DNA from: Nesterenkonia xinjiangensis | GTDB taxonomy: Bacteria; Actinomycetota; Actinomycetes; Actinomycetales; Micrococcaceae | Assembly: GCF_013410745.1 (NCBI RefSeq) | Contig: NZ_JACCFY010000001.1 | Span: 434,001-498,000 of the forward strand | Direction: 5' to 3' | Length of the DNA: 64,000 bases | Shown here: one piece after another, positions 48,922 to 56,875 of the stretch | Numbering within the stretch: the first letter of the stretch is position 1 | Layout of the letters: each line of letters begins with the position of its first letter | Position numbers and translations under genes: made by a program | Notes under the pieces: generated by a model | What the model was told of the DNA's origin: nothing | Seen by the model: only the letters and a program-made list of their open reading frames with translations | Database searches by the model: none

Positions 48922-51645
48922 TCAGGCCCGGACTCTGCTCCGACGGATCAGCGCCAGGCCCAGTGACAGGGCTGCTGCCGCAGCTGCAGCCATCAGGACA
49001 AAGCCAGAGGCACCTGTGGAAGCTAGATAGTCGCCTCCGGTGCCGTCTTCGGTGCCGTCTTCGGTACCGTCTTCGGTCACACCGTCTTCAGAACCGTCCT
49101 CGGTGCCATCCTCAGTCACACCGTCCTCGGTGCCGTCCTCAGTCACACCGTCTTCGGTGCCGTCCTCGGTGCCCTCCTCGGTACCCTCCTCGGTGCCACC
49201 GTCCTCGGTGCCATCCTCAGTCACACCGTCCTCGGTGCCGTCTTCGGTGCCCTCTTCGGTACCGTCCTCAGTCACACCGTCCTCAGTCACACCGTCCTCA
49301 GTCACACCGTCTTCAGTACCGTCCTCGGTGCCATCTTCGGTGCCACCGTCTTCGGTGCCATCCTCGGTACCGTCCTCGGTGCCATCCTCGGTGCCGTCCT
49401 CGGTGCCATCCTCGGTGCCATCCTCAGTCACACCGTCTTCGGTGCCATCCTCGGTGCCGTCCTCGGTGCCATCCTCGGTGCCATCCTCAGTCACACCGTC
49501 TTCAGTGCCATCCTCGGTGCCGTCCTCGGTGCCATCCTCGGTGCCATCCTCAGTCACACCGTCTTCAGTGCCATCCTCGGTGCCATCCTCAGTCACACCG
49601 TCCTCAGTCACACCGTCTTCAGTACCGTCCTCGGTGCCATCTTCGGTGCCACCGTCTTCGGTGCCATCCTCGGTACCGTCCTCGGTACCGTCCTCGGTGC
49701 CATCCTCGGTGCCGTCCTCGGTGCCGTCCTCGGTGCCACCGTCTTCAGTGCCATCCTCAGTCACACCGTCTTCAGTGCCATCCTCGGTGCCGTCCTCGGT
49801 GCCATCCTCGGTGCCATCCTCAGTCACACCGTCTTCAGTACCGTCCTCGGTGCCATCTTCGGTGCCACCGTCTTCGGTGCCATCCTCGGTACCGTCCTCG
49901 GTACCGTCCTCGGTGCCATCCTCGGTGCCGTCCTCGGTGCCGTCCTCGGTGCCGTCCTCGGTGCCACCGTCTTCAGTGCCATCCTCAGTCACACCGTCTT
50001 CAGTACCGTCTTCGGTGCCGTCTTCGGTGCCGTCTTCGGTACCGTCCTCGGTGCCACCGTCCTCGGTGCCATCCTCAGTCACACCGTCTTCAGTACCGTC
50101 TTCGGTGCCGTCTTCGGTGCCGTCTTCGGTGCCCTCTTCGGTGCCATCCTCGGTACCCTCCTCGGTGCCACCGTCCTCGGTGCCATCCTCAGTCACACCG
50201 TCTTCAGTACCGTCCTCGGTGCCATCTTCGGTCACACCGTCTTCGGTGCCCTCTTCGGTACCGTCCTCGGTACCGTCCTCGGTGCCATCCTCAGTCACAC
50301 CGTCTTCGGTGCCACCGTCTTCGGTCACACCGTCTTCGGTGCCACCGTCTTCAGTGCCACCGTCTTCAGTGCCATCCTCAGTGCCATCCTCGGTGCCATC
50401 CTCAGTCACACCGTCTTCGGTGCCGTCTTCGGTGCCGTCTTCGGTGCCGTCCTCGGTGCCGTCCTCGGTCTCCACCGGAAGTTCATGCACATCATCGTCT
50501 GTCACCGGGTCGCCCTCACTCGGTGGGACGCCCTCCACACTCACGTGGTTGTCGATGAATCCGGTGTCCGCATCTGTATCCGTCGCCGTGTATGTCGCCC
50601 ACGCGTTCACTGACTCGCCAGGCGCCAGCACGTGGGCCTCCCCCGGCCACTCGCCGTACTCGATCTCAGAGATCCCCTCCAGAGCATCGGTCAGCTGGAT
50701 ATCGCGCAGCGTCAGCACACCGGTGTTGGTGACGGTGAACTCATAACGGACATCGTCTCCCGCGTAACCAGGATCGCCCTCCACGAACAGTCCGTCTTTC
50801 TCGACCGAGATCCCGGCGCACTGTTTGTCGATCTGACCGATGAGGGCATTGCGCAGACGTGCGAAGTCCACCTCGAGGTAGTCATCCCCGAACTGTGGGC
50901 CCGTCACCTGCGGCATGTGCTCATGGAACAGCCCGTACTCGGAATGCGTCAGGTTGTCGACGACGCCGACTCCGATGACGCGAGACCCGGCCTCCTTGAC
51001 CTGATTGGCGCTCCGGACGGCCGCGTCGATCGTGGCCTGATCAGTGGCGTTGCCGAGCCCTCTGGGCGGCACTCCCCGCTGGGTCGGGTTGCCGTCAGTG
51101 ACGAACAGAACCGCGTCGTAGGACTCGCTGGAGCCGCTCAGCTCTTGGAACGCCCGGTCCCAGTTGGTGCCTCCTTGCATGGTGGCGGGCCGTTGTATAC
51201 CGGTCACATGCTGGTCGATAGTCTCCAGCCCGGCACCTGACGTGGCGGTCAGCTCCAGCGGAAGGTTCGACGCCTGGGAGGTGGCCGGTGCGTAGGACGC
51301 CCAGTTGTGGAATGCCAGCCGGACCGGGTACTCCTCGAGTGACTGGGCGAACTCCACCAGGCCTGAACGCAACGTGGTGAGCTGCTGGTCATTGATGGAG
51401 TTCGACAGGTCGATGCTGACTGCCACGTCCAGCTCACACTGATCTGCCAGGGCAGGATTCGGAGCAGGTGTCACAGTGGATTGGACGGCGGAAGCCGGCG
51501 TCGCCACGGTCAGCGTCGCGCCGAATGCGAGGGACAGTGCTCCGGCGAGGGCTTCCACCCTGCGTGCGGTCCCACGTGACTTCGGCGGGGCGCTGGCCTG
51601 TCCTCCAGGACCTGGCCACGACGGCGAGTGATTCTTCGGGTTCAC
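48922..51645 (-). CDS. Secreted vWA-domain wall protein with long TEDG repeat and LAxTG-type anchor
   Basis: A 907-residue surface protein. A signal peptide (basic N-terminus, ALAGALSLAFGATLTVATPASA) is followed by a von Willebrand A domain with the MIDAS DLSNS and VTDGNPT. Next comes a beta-sandwich of the DUF11/DUF7507 type (VRYEFTVTNTGVLTLRDIQL). Then about 480 residues of Thr-Glu-Asp-Gly repeats with occasional Val or Gly inserts. The C-terminus is LASTGASG, a hydrophobic span and RRSRVRA, which fits a class E sortase LAxTG signal. The acidic repeat would act as an extended, strongly charged stalk through the wall. A metal-dependent adhesin is the likely role. Length of the repeat probably varies between strains. 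Confidence 0.88.
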   Translation of the reverse strand: MNPKNHSPSWPGPGGQASAPPKSRGTARRVEALAGALSLAFGATLTVATPASAVQSTVTPAPNPALADQCELDVAVSIDLSNSINDQQLTTLRSGLVEFAQSLEEYPVRLAFHNWASYAPATSQASNLPLELTATSGAGLETIDQHVTGIQRPATMQGGTNWDRAFQELSGSSESYDAVLFVTDGNPTQRGVPPRGLGNATDQATIDAAVRSANQVKEAGSRVIGVGVVDNLTHSEYGLFHEHMPQVTGPQFGDDYLEVDFARLRNALIGQIDKQCAGISVEKDGLFVEGDPGYAGDDVRYEFTVTNTGVLTLRDIQLTDALEGISEIEYGEWPGEAHVLAPGESVNAWATYTATDTDADTGFIDNHVSVEGVPPSEGDPVTDDDVHELPVETEDGTEDGTEDGTEDGTEDGVTEDGTEDGTEDGTEDGGTEDGGTEDGVTEDGGTEDGVTEDGTEDGTEDGTEEGTEDGVTEDGTEDGTEDGVTEDGTEDGGTEEGTEDGTEEGTEDGTEDGTEDGTEDGVTEDGTEDGGTEDGTEDGTEDGTEDGTEDGVTEDGTEDGGTEDGTEDGTEDGTEDGTEDGTEDGTEDGTEDGGTEDGTEDGTEDGVTEDGTEDGTEDGTEDGTEDGVTEDGTEDGGTEDGTEDGTEDGTEDGTEDGTEDGTEDGGTEDGTEDGTEDGVTEDGVTEDGTEDGTEDGVTEDGTEDGTEDGTEDGTEDGVTEDGTEDGTEDGTEDGTEDGVTEDGTEDGTEDGTEDGTEDGTEDGTEDGGTEDGTEDGTEDGVTEDGVTEDGVTEDGTEEGTEDGTEDGVTEDGTEDGGTEEGTEEGTEDGTEDGVTEDGTEDGVTEDGTEDGSEDGVTEDGTEDGTEDGTGGDYLASTGASGFVLMAAAAAAALSLGLALIRRSRVRA
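49033..50470 (-). repeat. Tandem 12-base-unit repeat coding for TEDG
   Basis: Roughly a hundred copies of a 12-base unit coding Gly-Thr-Glu-Asp, broken by single Val or Gly codons, inside the vWA protein gene. Codon variants (GTG/GTA for Thr complements, TCC/TCT) occur in higher-order blocks that themselves recur, for example around 49400-49560 and 49780-49960. This suggests expansion by slippage or unequal recombination. The opposite strand stays open for the same reason. Confidence 0.9.
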
Positions 51646-51685
51646 ATCATCTCCTAGGTATGGGTGTCGAACGGGTGTTTACGGC

Positions 51686-52606
51686 TCATCGAGCCGAAGC
51701 ACCAGGCGTGCAGCCTGGTGTGTTCAAGTGATGCAGCAGCGCGCCATGGAGCACGGAGAATGACCTCTCTGCCAGATCCTCGAGCCCTGCGCCCGAGACG
51801 GTCCCCGTCGTCCCGCTGTGCGCCAGCTGATTCCTCAGGGATACGAGCTCCGCGGCCCATGTCGATCTCCCCTGCGGAAGCAGCACGTCCTGGTTCTGCA
51901 CCTCTGGACAGGAGCGGAACCGTTCTGCCGCCTCCGCCAGATCCGTCAGCTTGTGCCTCATGGGCGTGTCCTTGCGCTGGCGGGGGCTCTTCCCGGTGCT
52001 CGCCGCCCAGAGCGATTCGAGTGTCGAGAGCAGCAGGACCAGTCGCCCCTCGGGACTCATTCCTCCGCTGCGGAGCACATCGCCGATGAGCCGCCGCGTG
52101 GCGGGTCTCGTCCTGCGGAACATGAACCATGCGGGGACAAGATGAAGAAACTCCGGCATCACGTGTGCTGAGGTCGACGGCGGCGACCAGACACCGCCGG
52201 CAGACGAGGGATCGCCGCCGGGTACCGTTCCATTCGCTGCTGAGGCCTCCCCTGACTGCTGGGCATTCTGCCGACGTCGAGTCTCCGACTTTCCGCGCTC
52301 GTGCGGAGTTCCGCCCACGAGCAGCGCCAGTTCGTACAGCAGCTGGCCCACAGCCCGCGCGGAGGCATGACTCATCGACCTTGGTGCCGTGAGAGAGACC
52401 GAGATCTCGAAGAACGGGGACAACACCGCACTCGACTGCGGTGGATGCACAGTGATGGTGACCGTCCGGTCACGTCTGGGCGCCGCATCTGCAGCGCCGT
52501 CGGAGACGGTGACGGTCCCAGATGACCATGGCGTGAGAGTCGCGGAATCGGCGGATGGCCCGTGTGCGAGGAACCTGATGCTGGTGGGGTCCAGGGCCGT
52601 GAACAT
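51686..52606 (-). CDS. HEPN-like (ApeA-type C-terminal) protein
   Basis: A 306-residue protein. The N-terminal 90 residues form strands (TVTVSDG, TVTITVHPP, FFEISVSLTAP), then a disordered linker. The helical C-terminal half, from about 185, has LLLLSTLESLWAASTGKSPR and VSLRNQLAHSG; the R-N-Q-L-A-H stretch is an Rx4H motif, the RNase signature of HEPN domains. The layout recalls the C-terminal part of ApeA anti-phage proteins, which are longer, so this may be a short relative or a truncated one. A role in phage defence or RNA cleavage is possible but not shown. No partner gene is adjacent. Confidence 0.55.
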   Translation of the reverse strand: MFTALDPTSIRFLAHGPSADSATLTPWSSGTVTVSDGAADAAPRRDRTVTITVHPPQSSAVLSPFFEISVSLTAPRSMSHASARAVGQLLYELALLVGGTPHERGKSETRRRQNAQQSGEASAANGTVPGGDPSSAGGVWSPPSTSAHVMPEFLHLVPAWFMFRRTRPATRRLIGDVLRSGGMSPEGRLVLLLSTLESLWAASTGKSPRQRKDTPMRHKLTDLAEAAERFRSCPEVQNQDVLLPQGRSTWAAELVSLRNQLAHSGTTGTVSGAGLEDLAERSFSVLHGALLHHLNTPGCTPGASAR

Positions 52607-52642
52607 CGAGGGCCTGGTGACTGAACGGCTCGCTGGATCGAC

Positions 52643-52678
52643 CGGCGGATGCGGTCACCTGGGTGTCCGCATCCGCCG
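52643..52678 (-). terminator. Hairpin terminator after the GlsB-like gene
   Basis: Perfect 12-bp inverted repeat CGGCGGATGCGG (52643-52654) / CCGCATCCGCCG (52667-52678), 12-base loop, directly after the stop of the minus gene at 52685. It probably ends the whole Asp23 operon transcript. Confidence 0.7.
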
Positions 52679-52684
52679 AAAGCA

Positions 52685-52954
52685 TCAGCGACGCTTCGTC
52701 AGGAATCCCCAGACAAAGGAGAACACCAGGGCGCCGATCACGGCGATGCCCAAGGAACCCCACGACCAGGGGTCACTGAGCACATCCCCGACACCCTTGC
52801 CGCCGAACAGGCCGAACAGGATCCCTCCGACGATGGCGCCGACGATCCCGAGCAGCATGGCGCCGATCCAGCCGCCGCCCTGCTTCCCGGGGAGGATGAG
52901 ACGTGCCAGGGCGCCGGCGATCAGGCCGACGACGATCCAACCGATGATGGTCAT
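52685..52954 (-). CDS. GlsB/YeaQ/YmgE-type stress membrane protein
   Basis: About 89 residues with three glycine-rich membrane segments: IIGWIVVGLIAGALARLI, WIGAMLLGIVGAIVGGILFGLFGG and LGIAVIGALVFSFVWGF, ending in KRR. This is the pattern of the transglycosylase-associated (PF04226) small proteins, which are stress-induced and often linked to Asp23/Gls24 clusters. ATG 52954 is preferred over an upstream TTG at 52966. It lies at the end of the Asp23 gene group. Confidence 0.9.
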   Translation of the reverse strand: MTIIGWIVVGLIAGALARLILPGKQGGGWIGAMLLGIVGAIVGGILFGLFGGKGVGDVLSDPWSWGSLGIAVIGALVFSFVWGFLTKRR

Positions 52955-52990
52955 GAACAATGCCAACTTTCTTCAGGTGAGAGGTGATGA

Positions 52991-53656
52991 TCAACGGGCC
53001 GCGGCGTGTTCGCCGCCGGTCCGCACTGTCTCCGCATCATGTGATGGGAAGGGGACGGTGGCTGTGGAGGATGAGCGGGTGCGCAGCACCGGGTCGAGCA
53101 CTACGGTGACCGATCCGAGGCGGGCCTCCAGGGACCGCGACAGATCACCGCAGACGTCGATCGTCAGGCGACGGAGCGCCTCTTGGAGGTCACCGCGCTC
53201 ATCGACCTCCGCGACAAGCAGAACCTCCGGTCGGCGGGCCCGTCCGCCGATGTGCGCGCTGACGCCGACCACGTCGGGAATCTCCTCGGCCGCCTCTTCC
53301 ACAGCGGAGGTGAGCACCTTGGACGGCAGAACAGTCACCCCGGTCCGTCCGTCCTGCTGCAGCTGAAAGTCAGGGCGCCGAGCCGGGCGGGGGAATCCGC
53401 GGACCAGCCAGGTCAGGACAAGGACTGCCACCAGGATGCTCAGCCCCAGAACCAGGGCGGGAAGCCATGTCAGGCCTGCCACCGCCTCGTCGAGCGTCTG
53501 ATCCGTACCGGCGAGCTCGATGCCCTCAGGCAGCTGACGCTGCCACTGATCGGCCAGCCCGGTGCCCAGCAGCACCAGCAGTCCTCCGGCCACCACCGAG
53601 ACCAGCCCGATGCCTGCCAGCCATGTGCGGTTTCGAGCATGCGAACGGGCGATCAT
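52991..53656 (-). CDS. AmaP-like membrane anchor of the Asp23 cluster
   Basis: About 221 residues from ATG 53656, overlapping the preceding stop by ATGA. Two membrane spans (WLAGIGLVSVVAGGLLVLLG and WLPALVLGLSILVAVLVLTWLV) enclose a short outer loop. A cytoplasmic domain with VTVLPSKVLTSAVEEAAEEIPDVVGVSAHIGGR follows, which resembles an Asp23-type alpha/beta fold. In Gram-positive bacteria AmaP holds Asp23 at the membrane; this gene matches in topology and neighbours. Sequence identity to AmaP itself cannot be judged by eye. Confidence 0.7.
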   Translation of the reverse strand: MIARSHARNRTWLAGIGLVSVVAGGLLVLLGTGLADQWQRQLPEGIELAGTDQTLDEAVAGLTWLPALVLGLSILVAVLVLTWLVRGFPRPARRPDFQLQQDGRTGVTVLPSKVLTSAVEEAAEEIPDVVGVSAHIGGRARRPEVLLVAEVDERGDLQEALRRLTIDVCGDLSRSLEARLGSVTVVLDPVLRTRSSSTATVPFPSHDAETVRTGGEHAAAR

Positions 53657-54210
53657 GAGGTACCTCCGCTCCGCACGTGGACGCGCACCCGGTGCTGTCC
53701 TCGGGGGTGCAGGGCCAGAACTCTGCGGTCGATCCGCTCCTGGATCTCCCGGCGGGTCTCCACCAGGTCCGCCGCGACCGAACGTGCGTCCACCGAGATG
53801 CGGCGGCCCGTACAACGAGCTCCTACGCTGGTCACTCCGTCGGTGCGCCTCGCCTCACCCTCCGCCAGACGTCCCAGACCTCGCGAGGTCACGAAGCACG
53901 TGAGGTCCCCGACGTGGTCAGCAGATGTCCCAGAGGACGGGGCGATTCCGTGGACGACCGGTCGGCCCGGCCAGATCGCGGCACAGAGAACCAGGACCCC
54001 AACCAGCAGGAGCAATGCTCCGAGCGTCAGGACGACGGGGGATCCCCAGCTGAGTGTGCCAGCGGTCTCCAACGGCGGCACGCTCTCCCCTGCCAGCAGC
54101 AGCGCCGAGACCCATCCGGTCAGGCCTGCCACCACCAGGAGCACGATTCCCACGATCCACGCCGCGATGACCCGCTGAGGTCTGCGCCTGATCACCTGGT
54201 CTCGTCTCAT
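53653..54210 (-). CDS. Membrane protein of the Asp23 cluster (DUF6286-like)
   Basis: About 185 residues from ATG 54210, behind GAAGGAGA. A basic N-terminus (MRRDQVIRRRPQR) is followed by two spans (VIAAWIVGIVLLVVAGLTGWV and VVLTLGALLLLVGVLVLCAAIW). A cytoplasmic tail then has VTSVGARCTGRRISVDARSVAADLVETRREI. It matches the DUF6286 proteins found in actinobacterial Asp23 groups. Overlaps both neighbours by four bases. Likely part of a membrane-bound envelope stress complex; exact role unknown. Confidence 0.72.
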   Translation of the reverse strand: MRRDQVIRRRPQRVIAAWIVGIVLLVVAGLTGWVSALLLAGESVPPLETAGTLSWGSPVVLTLGALLLLVGVLVLCAAIWPGRPVVHGIAPSSGTSADHVGDLTCFVTSRGLGRLAEGEARRTDGVTSVGARCTGRRISVDARSVAADLVETRREIQERIDRRVLALHPRGQHRVRVHVRSGGTS

Positions 54211-54590
54211 GCGAGTCTCCTTCCCTCGGTGCCGTCCCGGGAGCCCAACCGTCCGGGAGAGCCCATCCGTTCGATCTGCAGATCCACCCGGCGCACCGGG
54301 ATGCCGGTGAGCAGCTCGACACGGTCGGAGAGGTGCCGCCGTGCCGATTCGGTGACCTCGCGCACCGGCACCGGGTACGGAAGCGCCAGACGCACCTCGA
54401 GCGCAGCTGTGCCTCCGGAGAGGGTCGCCTCGACTCTGGGACGGGTGTTCCTGTCCACGCGCCGGAGGCCGAGAGGGCCCCGCCCGGCGGCCCAGACCTC
54501 CGGAAGCTCCGAGGCGGCCTGGGCGGCCGACTTCGCCACCACAGACTCGTGAATCACCAGGCTGCCGCCGACGCCTGCTGGGGCACTCAT
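54207..54590 (-). CDS. Asp23/Gls24 family protein (short)
   Basis: A 127-residue soluble protein with the Asp23 alpha/beta pattern: VVAKSAAQAASELPEVW, RPRVEATLSGGTAALEVRLALPYPVPVREVTESARRHL, then LTGIPVRRVDLQIERM. These proteins form membrane-associated assemblies in envelope and alkaline stress. Starts and stops overlap the neighbours by ATGA, so it belongs to a five-gene translational chain. The C-terminal 20 residues are a basic, Gly-rich tail. Confidence 0.85.
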   Translation of the reverse strand: MSAPAGVGGSLVIHESVVAKSAAQAASELPEVWAAGRGPLGLRRVDRNTRPRVEATLSGGTAALEVRLALPYPVPVREVTESARRHLSDRVELLTGIPVRRVDLQIERMGSPGRLGSRDGTEGRRLA

Positions 54591-54769
54591 CGCCGGGCCC
54601 TCTCGCGGGAGAGCAGCCTGGTGAGATCCAGCCGTCCATCGACGACCGCTCCGACTGTGAGCCCGAGCGCTCCGAAGAACGCCACTCCCAGCATGGCCAG
54701 GAAGCTCCCGAAGACAGCGACGAGTCCCAGGACGAGACCGACAAAGAGTCCTGCGATGGTCGTATTCAT
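54587..54769 (-). CDS. DUF2273-like small membrane protein
   Basis: 60 residues: one long hydrophobic hairpin (TIAGLFVGLVLGLVAVFG and LAMLGVAFFGALGLTVGAVV) and a charged tail DLTRLLSRERARR. DUF2273 proteins are standard members of Asp23 clusters and may act as membrane docking partners. Overlaps the following Asp23 gene by ATGA. Confidence 0.8.
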   Translation of the reverse strand: MNTTIAGLFVGLVLGLVAVFGSFLAMLGVAFFGALGLTVGAVVDGRLDLTRLLSRERARR

Positions 54770-54797
54770 GGTGCGCTCCTCTCGAACAGTTCGACGA

Positions 54798-55301
54798 TCA
54801 GGCCAGGTCGTGGTCGTCGCCCTCGTCGTCGTCCTCCGGGAGGTGCACGTCAGCGACAGTGATGTTGACCTCCACCACCTTCAGTCCGGTGCCGTGCTCG
54901 ACAGACCGGATGACGTTGCGGCGGATGTTCTCCGCGACCTCCACGACCGCGGCGCCGTACTCGACGATGACGGTGAGGTCGACAGCGGTCTCCTTCTCGC
55001 CCTTCTCCACGGAGACACCACCGCTGACCTGGGTCTTGGATCCCGGGATGCGCTCGGAGATCGCGTCGAAGGTGCGTCGTGCGACGTTGCCCATGGCATA
55101 CACTCCGGGGATCTCACGTGCGGCGATCCCGGCGAGCTTCTGCACCACCGTCTCCTCGACCGTGGTGGTGCCGTAGGCGGTGACCAGAGGGCTGTCTGCG
55201 GGACGCCCGTCGTTCGGAGCCTGTACGGCCTTGCCCGTGCTGGTACCCGCGCTGCTCTGCGCGACGGCGGACGGGGTGGCGGTCTGACGGTTCTCAGCCA
55301 T
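54798..55301 (-). CDS. Asp23/Gls24 family envelope stress protein
   Basis: About 167 residues from ATG 55301, with GAAGGAGA upstream. N-terminus of about 45 residues is Ala/Ser/Thr-rich. The Asp23 domain follows: VEETVVQKLAGIAAREIPGV, MGNVARRTFDAISERIPG, VDLTVIVEYGAAVVEVAENI, IRSVEHGTGLKVVEVNITVADVHL, then an acidic end. In relatives Asp23 is abundant, membrane-held through AmaP and linked to cell-wall homeostasis at high pH. It is the first gene of the minus group and is divergent from the sigma factor gene. Confidence 0.92.
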   Translation of the reverse strand: MAENRQTATPSAVAQSSAGTSTGKAVQAPNDGRPADSPLVTAYGTTTVEETVVQKLAGIAAREIPGVYAMGNVARRTFDAISERIPGSKTQVSGGVSVEKGEKETAVDLTVIVEYGAAVVEVAENIRRNVIRSVEHGTGLKVVEVNITVADVHLPEDDDEGDDHDLA

Positions 55302-55455
55302 GATGTTCTCCTTCTGATTCACCCCCACGGGCCTTCCCGTGAGGTGTTGACATCAGTGATGACGATGACCGTTCGGTAACCTCACGCTCGATCTGAGAAC
55401 TTTTTCGAGAATCTCTTCCCCCGTCCGGACCCCGCGCCGGATGTACCATGAGCCC
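55302..55455. promoter_or_regulatory. Divergent promoter region of the Asp23 operon and sigma factor gene
   Basis: 154 bases. The only AT-rich spot is near 55396-55416 (GAGAACTTTTTCGAGAATCTC, with GAGA/TCTC ends), a possible operator. TACCAT at 55444-55449 could be a -10 for the sigma gene read from 55456. No full -35/-10 pair was found. Confidence 0.3.
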
Positions 55456-56034
55456 ATGAGGAGCAGTCATGCCTCGCGGCCACCGGCCTCACGTGACGTG
55501 GGGACCGCCGTCGCGCGGGCTCAGGATGGCGATGTCCAGGCCTTCGAACAGCTGCTGGACATGTACGAGGCGCCGTTGCTGCGCCTGGCGGTCCGCATGC
55601 TCCGGGACCGCTCCGAGGCCGAAGACATCGTGCAGGACACCTTCTTGACCGTGTGGAGGAGATTGCACACGCTGGAGGATGTCGAGAAGTTCAAGACCTG
55701 GATCTATCGACTGACCAGCAATGCCTGCATCGACGTGATCCGTCGCCGGGAACGGCAGCGCACGACGGCGACGGACCCGTCCGACCTCGTGACCGTGGTG
55801 TCGTCGGAGTCATCGCTGGAAGACGCCACCGAGAGAGGCGAAGCGCTCCGCCACCTGGAGTCGGTCCTGGTGACCCTGCCGGCCGAACAGCGCCTGGCCT
55901 GGCTGCTGTTCGAGATCGAGGGCCAGTCCTACGCGGAGATCGCCGCTGTCATGGACAGCACGGAAGGCAGCGTCCGGGGACGGATCTATCGGGCGCGCGC
56001 AGCCATCGTCAGGGGAATGGAGGGATGGGCATGA
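55456..56034 (+). CDS. ECF-type sigma-70 family RNA polymerase sigma factor
   Basis: About 192 residues. Region 2: QAFEQLLDMYEAPLLRLAVRML, RSEAEDIVQDTFLTVWRRL, FKTWIYRLTSNACIDVIRRR. Region 4: LPAEQRLAWLLFEIEGQSYAEIAAVM then STEGSVRGRIYRARAAI, the helix-turn-helix for the -35 element. ATG 55456 is chosen because TACCAT six bases upstream may be the -10 of a leaderless transcript; ATG 55441 is in frame too. It is divergent from the Asp23 operon and overlaps an Asp23-like gene, so I infer that it switches on this stress cluster. No classical zinc anti-sigma factor is adjacent. Confidence 0.92.
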   Translation: MRSSHASRPPASRDVGTAVARAQDGDVQAFEQLLDMYEAPLLRLAVRMLRDRSEAEDIVQDTFLTVWRRLHTLEDVEKFKTWIYRLTSNACIDVIRRRERQRTTATDPSDLVTVVSSESSLEDATERGEALRHLESVLVTLPAEQRLAWLLFEIEGQSYAEIAAVMDSTEGSVRGRIYRARAAIVRGMEGWA

Positions 56035-56537
56035 CACGCACTCCAGACCAGTTCGCGCACGACCCTGATGACGCGCAGCTACACGATCAGGAGCTCGTAG
56101 GGGCCAGCTATCGGCGTCTCCAGGGCGTCATCGACGATTATCGGGACACGGAGCCCGAGGGCCCGTCCACGCTGGAGTCCCTGCGAGGGCGCATCATGGA
56201 CATCGTCCATCGCGAATCGGCGCTGGGGCCCACCACGGAGCTCGCCACCTCCTCCGGTGGACGCTTCGAGATGCTGACCTCGACGATTCGGCAGGTGGTC
56301 CGTGAGGCGGTCGACGACGAACCCGGGGTCGTCGCACGGCGGGTGCACGTGCGCGTGACCGAGCAGGTTGATCAGCAGGGGCTCGACCTGGAGGTCTCGG
56401 TGTCGATCGGGCCCGACGTCTCCATCCCCGCAGTCGAGGACCTGGTACGAGACCGAGTCGCCCGCGCTGTGACAGCAACTGTGGGGACGCGGCTGGCGAC
56501 CATGGACATCAGAGTGGAGGACATCCATGACATCTGA
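56031..56537 (+). CDS. Asp23-like protein coupled to the sigma factor
   Basis: 168 residues from ATG 56031, overlapping the sigma stop by ATGA. The N-terminal half is acidic/helical (LHDQELVGASYRRLQGVIDDYRD, LESLRGRIMDIVHRE). The C-terminal half has the alpha/beta pattern VVREAVDDEPGVVARRVHVRVTEQVD, LDLEVSVSIGPDVSI and VGTRLATMDIRVEDI, similar to Asp23 domains. Its position, exactly where an anti-sigma factor gene usually stands, suggests that it may sense the state of the Asp23 assembly and bind the sigma factor. That is inference only. Confidence 0.7.
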   Translation: MTRTPDQFAHDPDDAQLHDQELVGASYRRLQGVIDDYRDTEPEGPSTLESLRGRIMDIVHRESALGPTTELATSSGGRFEMLTSTIRQVVREAVDDEPGVVARRVHVRVTEQVDQQGLDLEVSVSIGPDVSIPAVEDLVRDRVARAVTATVGTRLATMDIRVEDIHDI

Positions 56538-56871
56538 GCAGCAGCAGGTCCTCGACCCGCATGCAGCGGTGGTCCGGGCCATCGAAGGGGTCCCCGGGGT
56601 GGCGCGTGTGGTCCCGGGCTTCCGCCAGATCCTCACGTCGGCGGCCAAGTCCCTGCTGCGCCTGGACACCGCAGAGCGGGCCACAGGCGTGGACATCGTC
56701 ACGCGGGAGGGGTCCCGGCGGGTCTATGTGGACTGCCACATCGACGGGACGCGTCCGGCGACTCTGGTCGCCGAGGACGTGCTGGCCGCCGTCGCCGAGG
56801 TGCTCAGCATGTCCCCGCAGGACGTCACCCTGCGGATCATGCGGGTGGAGCAGCAGGACGACAGAGGCTGA
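56527..56871 (+). CDS. Short Asp23-like protein
   Basis: 114 residues. A helical start (DPHAAVVRAIEGVPGVARVVPGF) is followed by TAERATGVDIVTREGSRRVYVDCHIDG, LVAEDVLAAVAEVL and DVTLRIMRVEQQ, again the Asp23-type alternation. It overlaps the preceding gene by 11 bases in another frame. Third member of the sigma-factor operon; role unknown. The family assignment is weaker than for 54798-55301. Confidence 0.65.
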   Translation: MTSEQQQVLDPHAAVVRAIEGVPGVARVVPGFRQILTSAAKSLLRLDTAERATGVDIVTREGSRRVYVDCHIDGTRPATLVAEDVLAAVAEVLSMSPQDVTLRIMRVEQQDDRG

Positions 56872-56875
56872 GAGC

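Noticed and set aside
49033-50470. CRISPR-like array
   Set aside because: The units are contiguous 12-base coding repeats without unique spacers, and no cas gene is nearby.
49040-50746. Long plus-strand ORF rich in Pro-Ser-Ser-Val opposite the wall-protein gene
   Set aside because: It is the mirror of the TEDG repeat, which lacks stops in several frames. It has no signal peptide, start site or family match.
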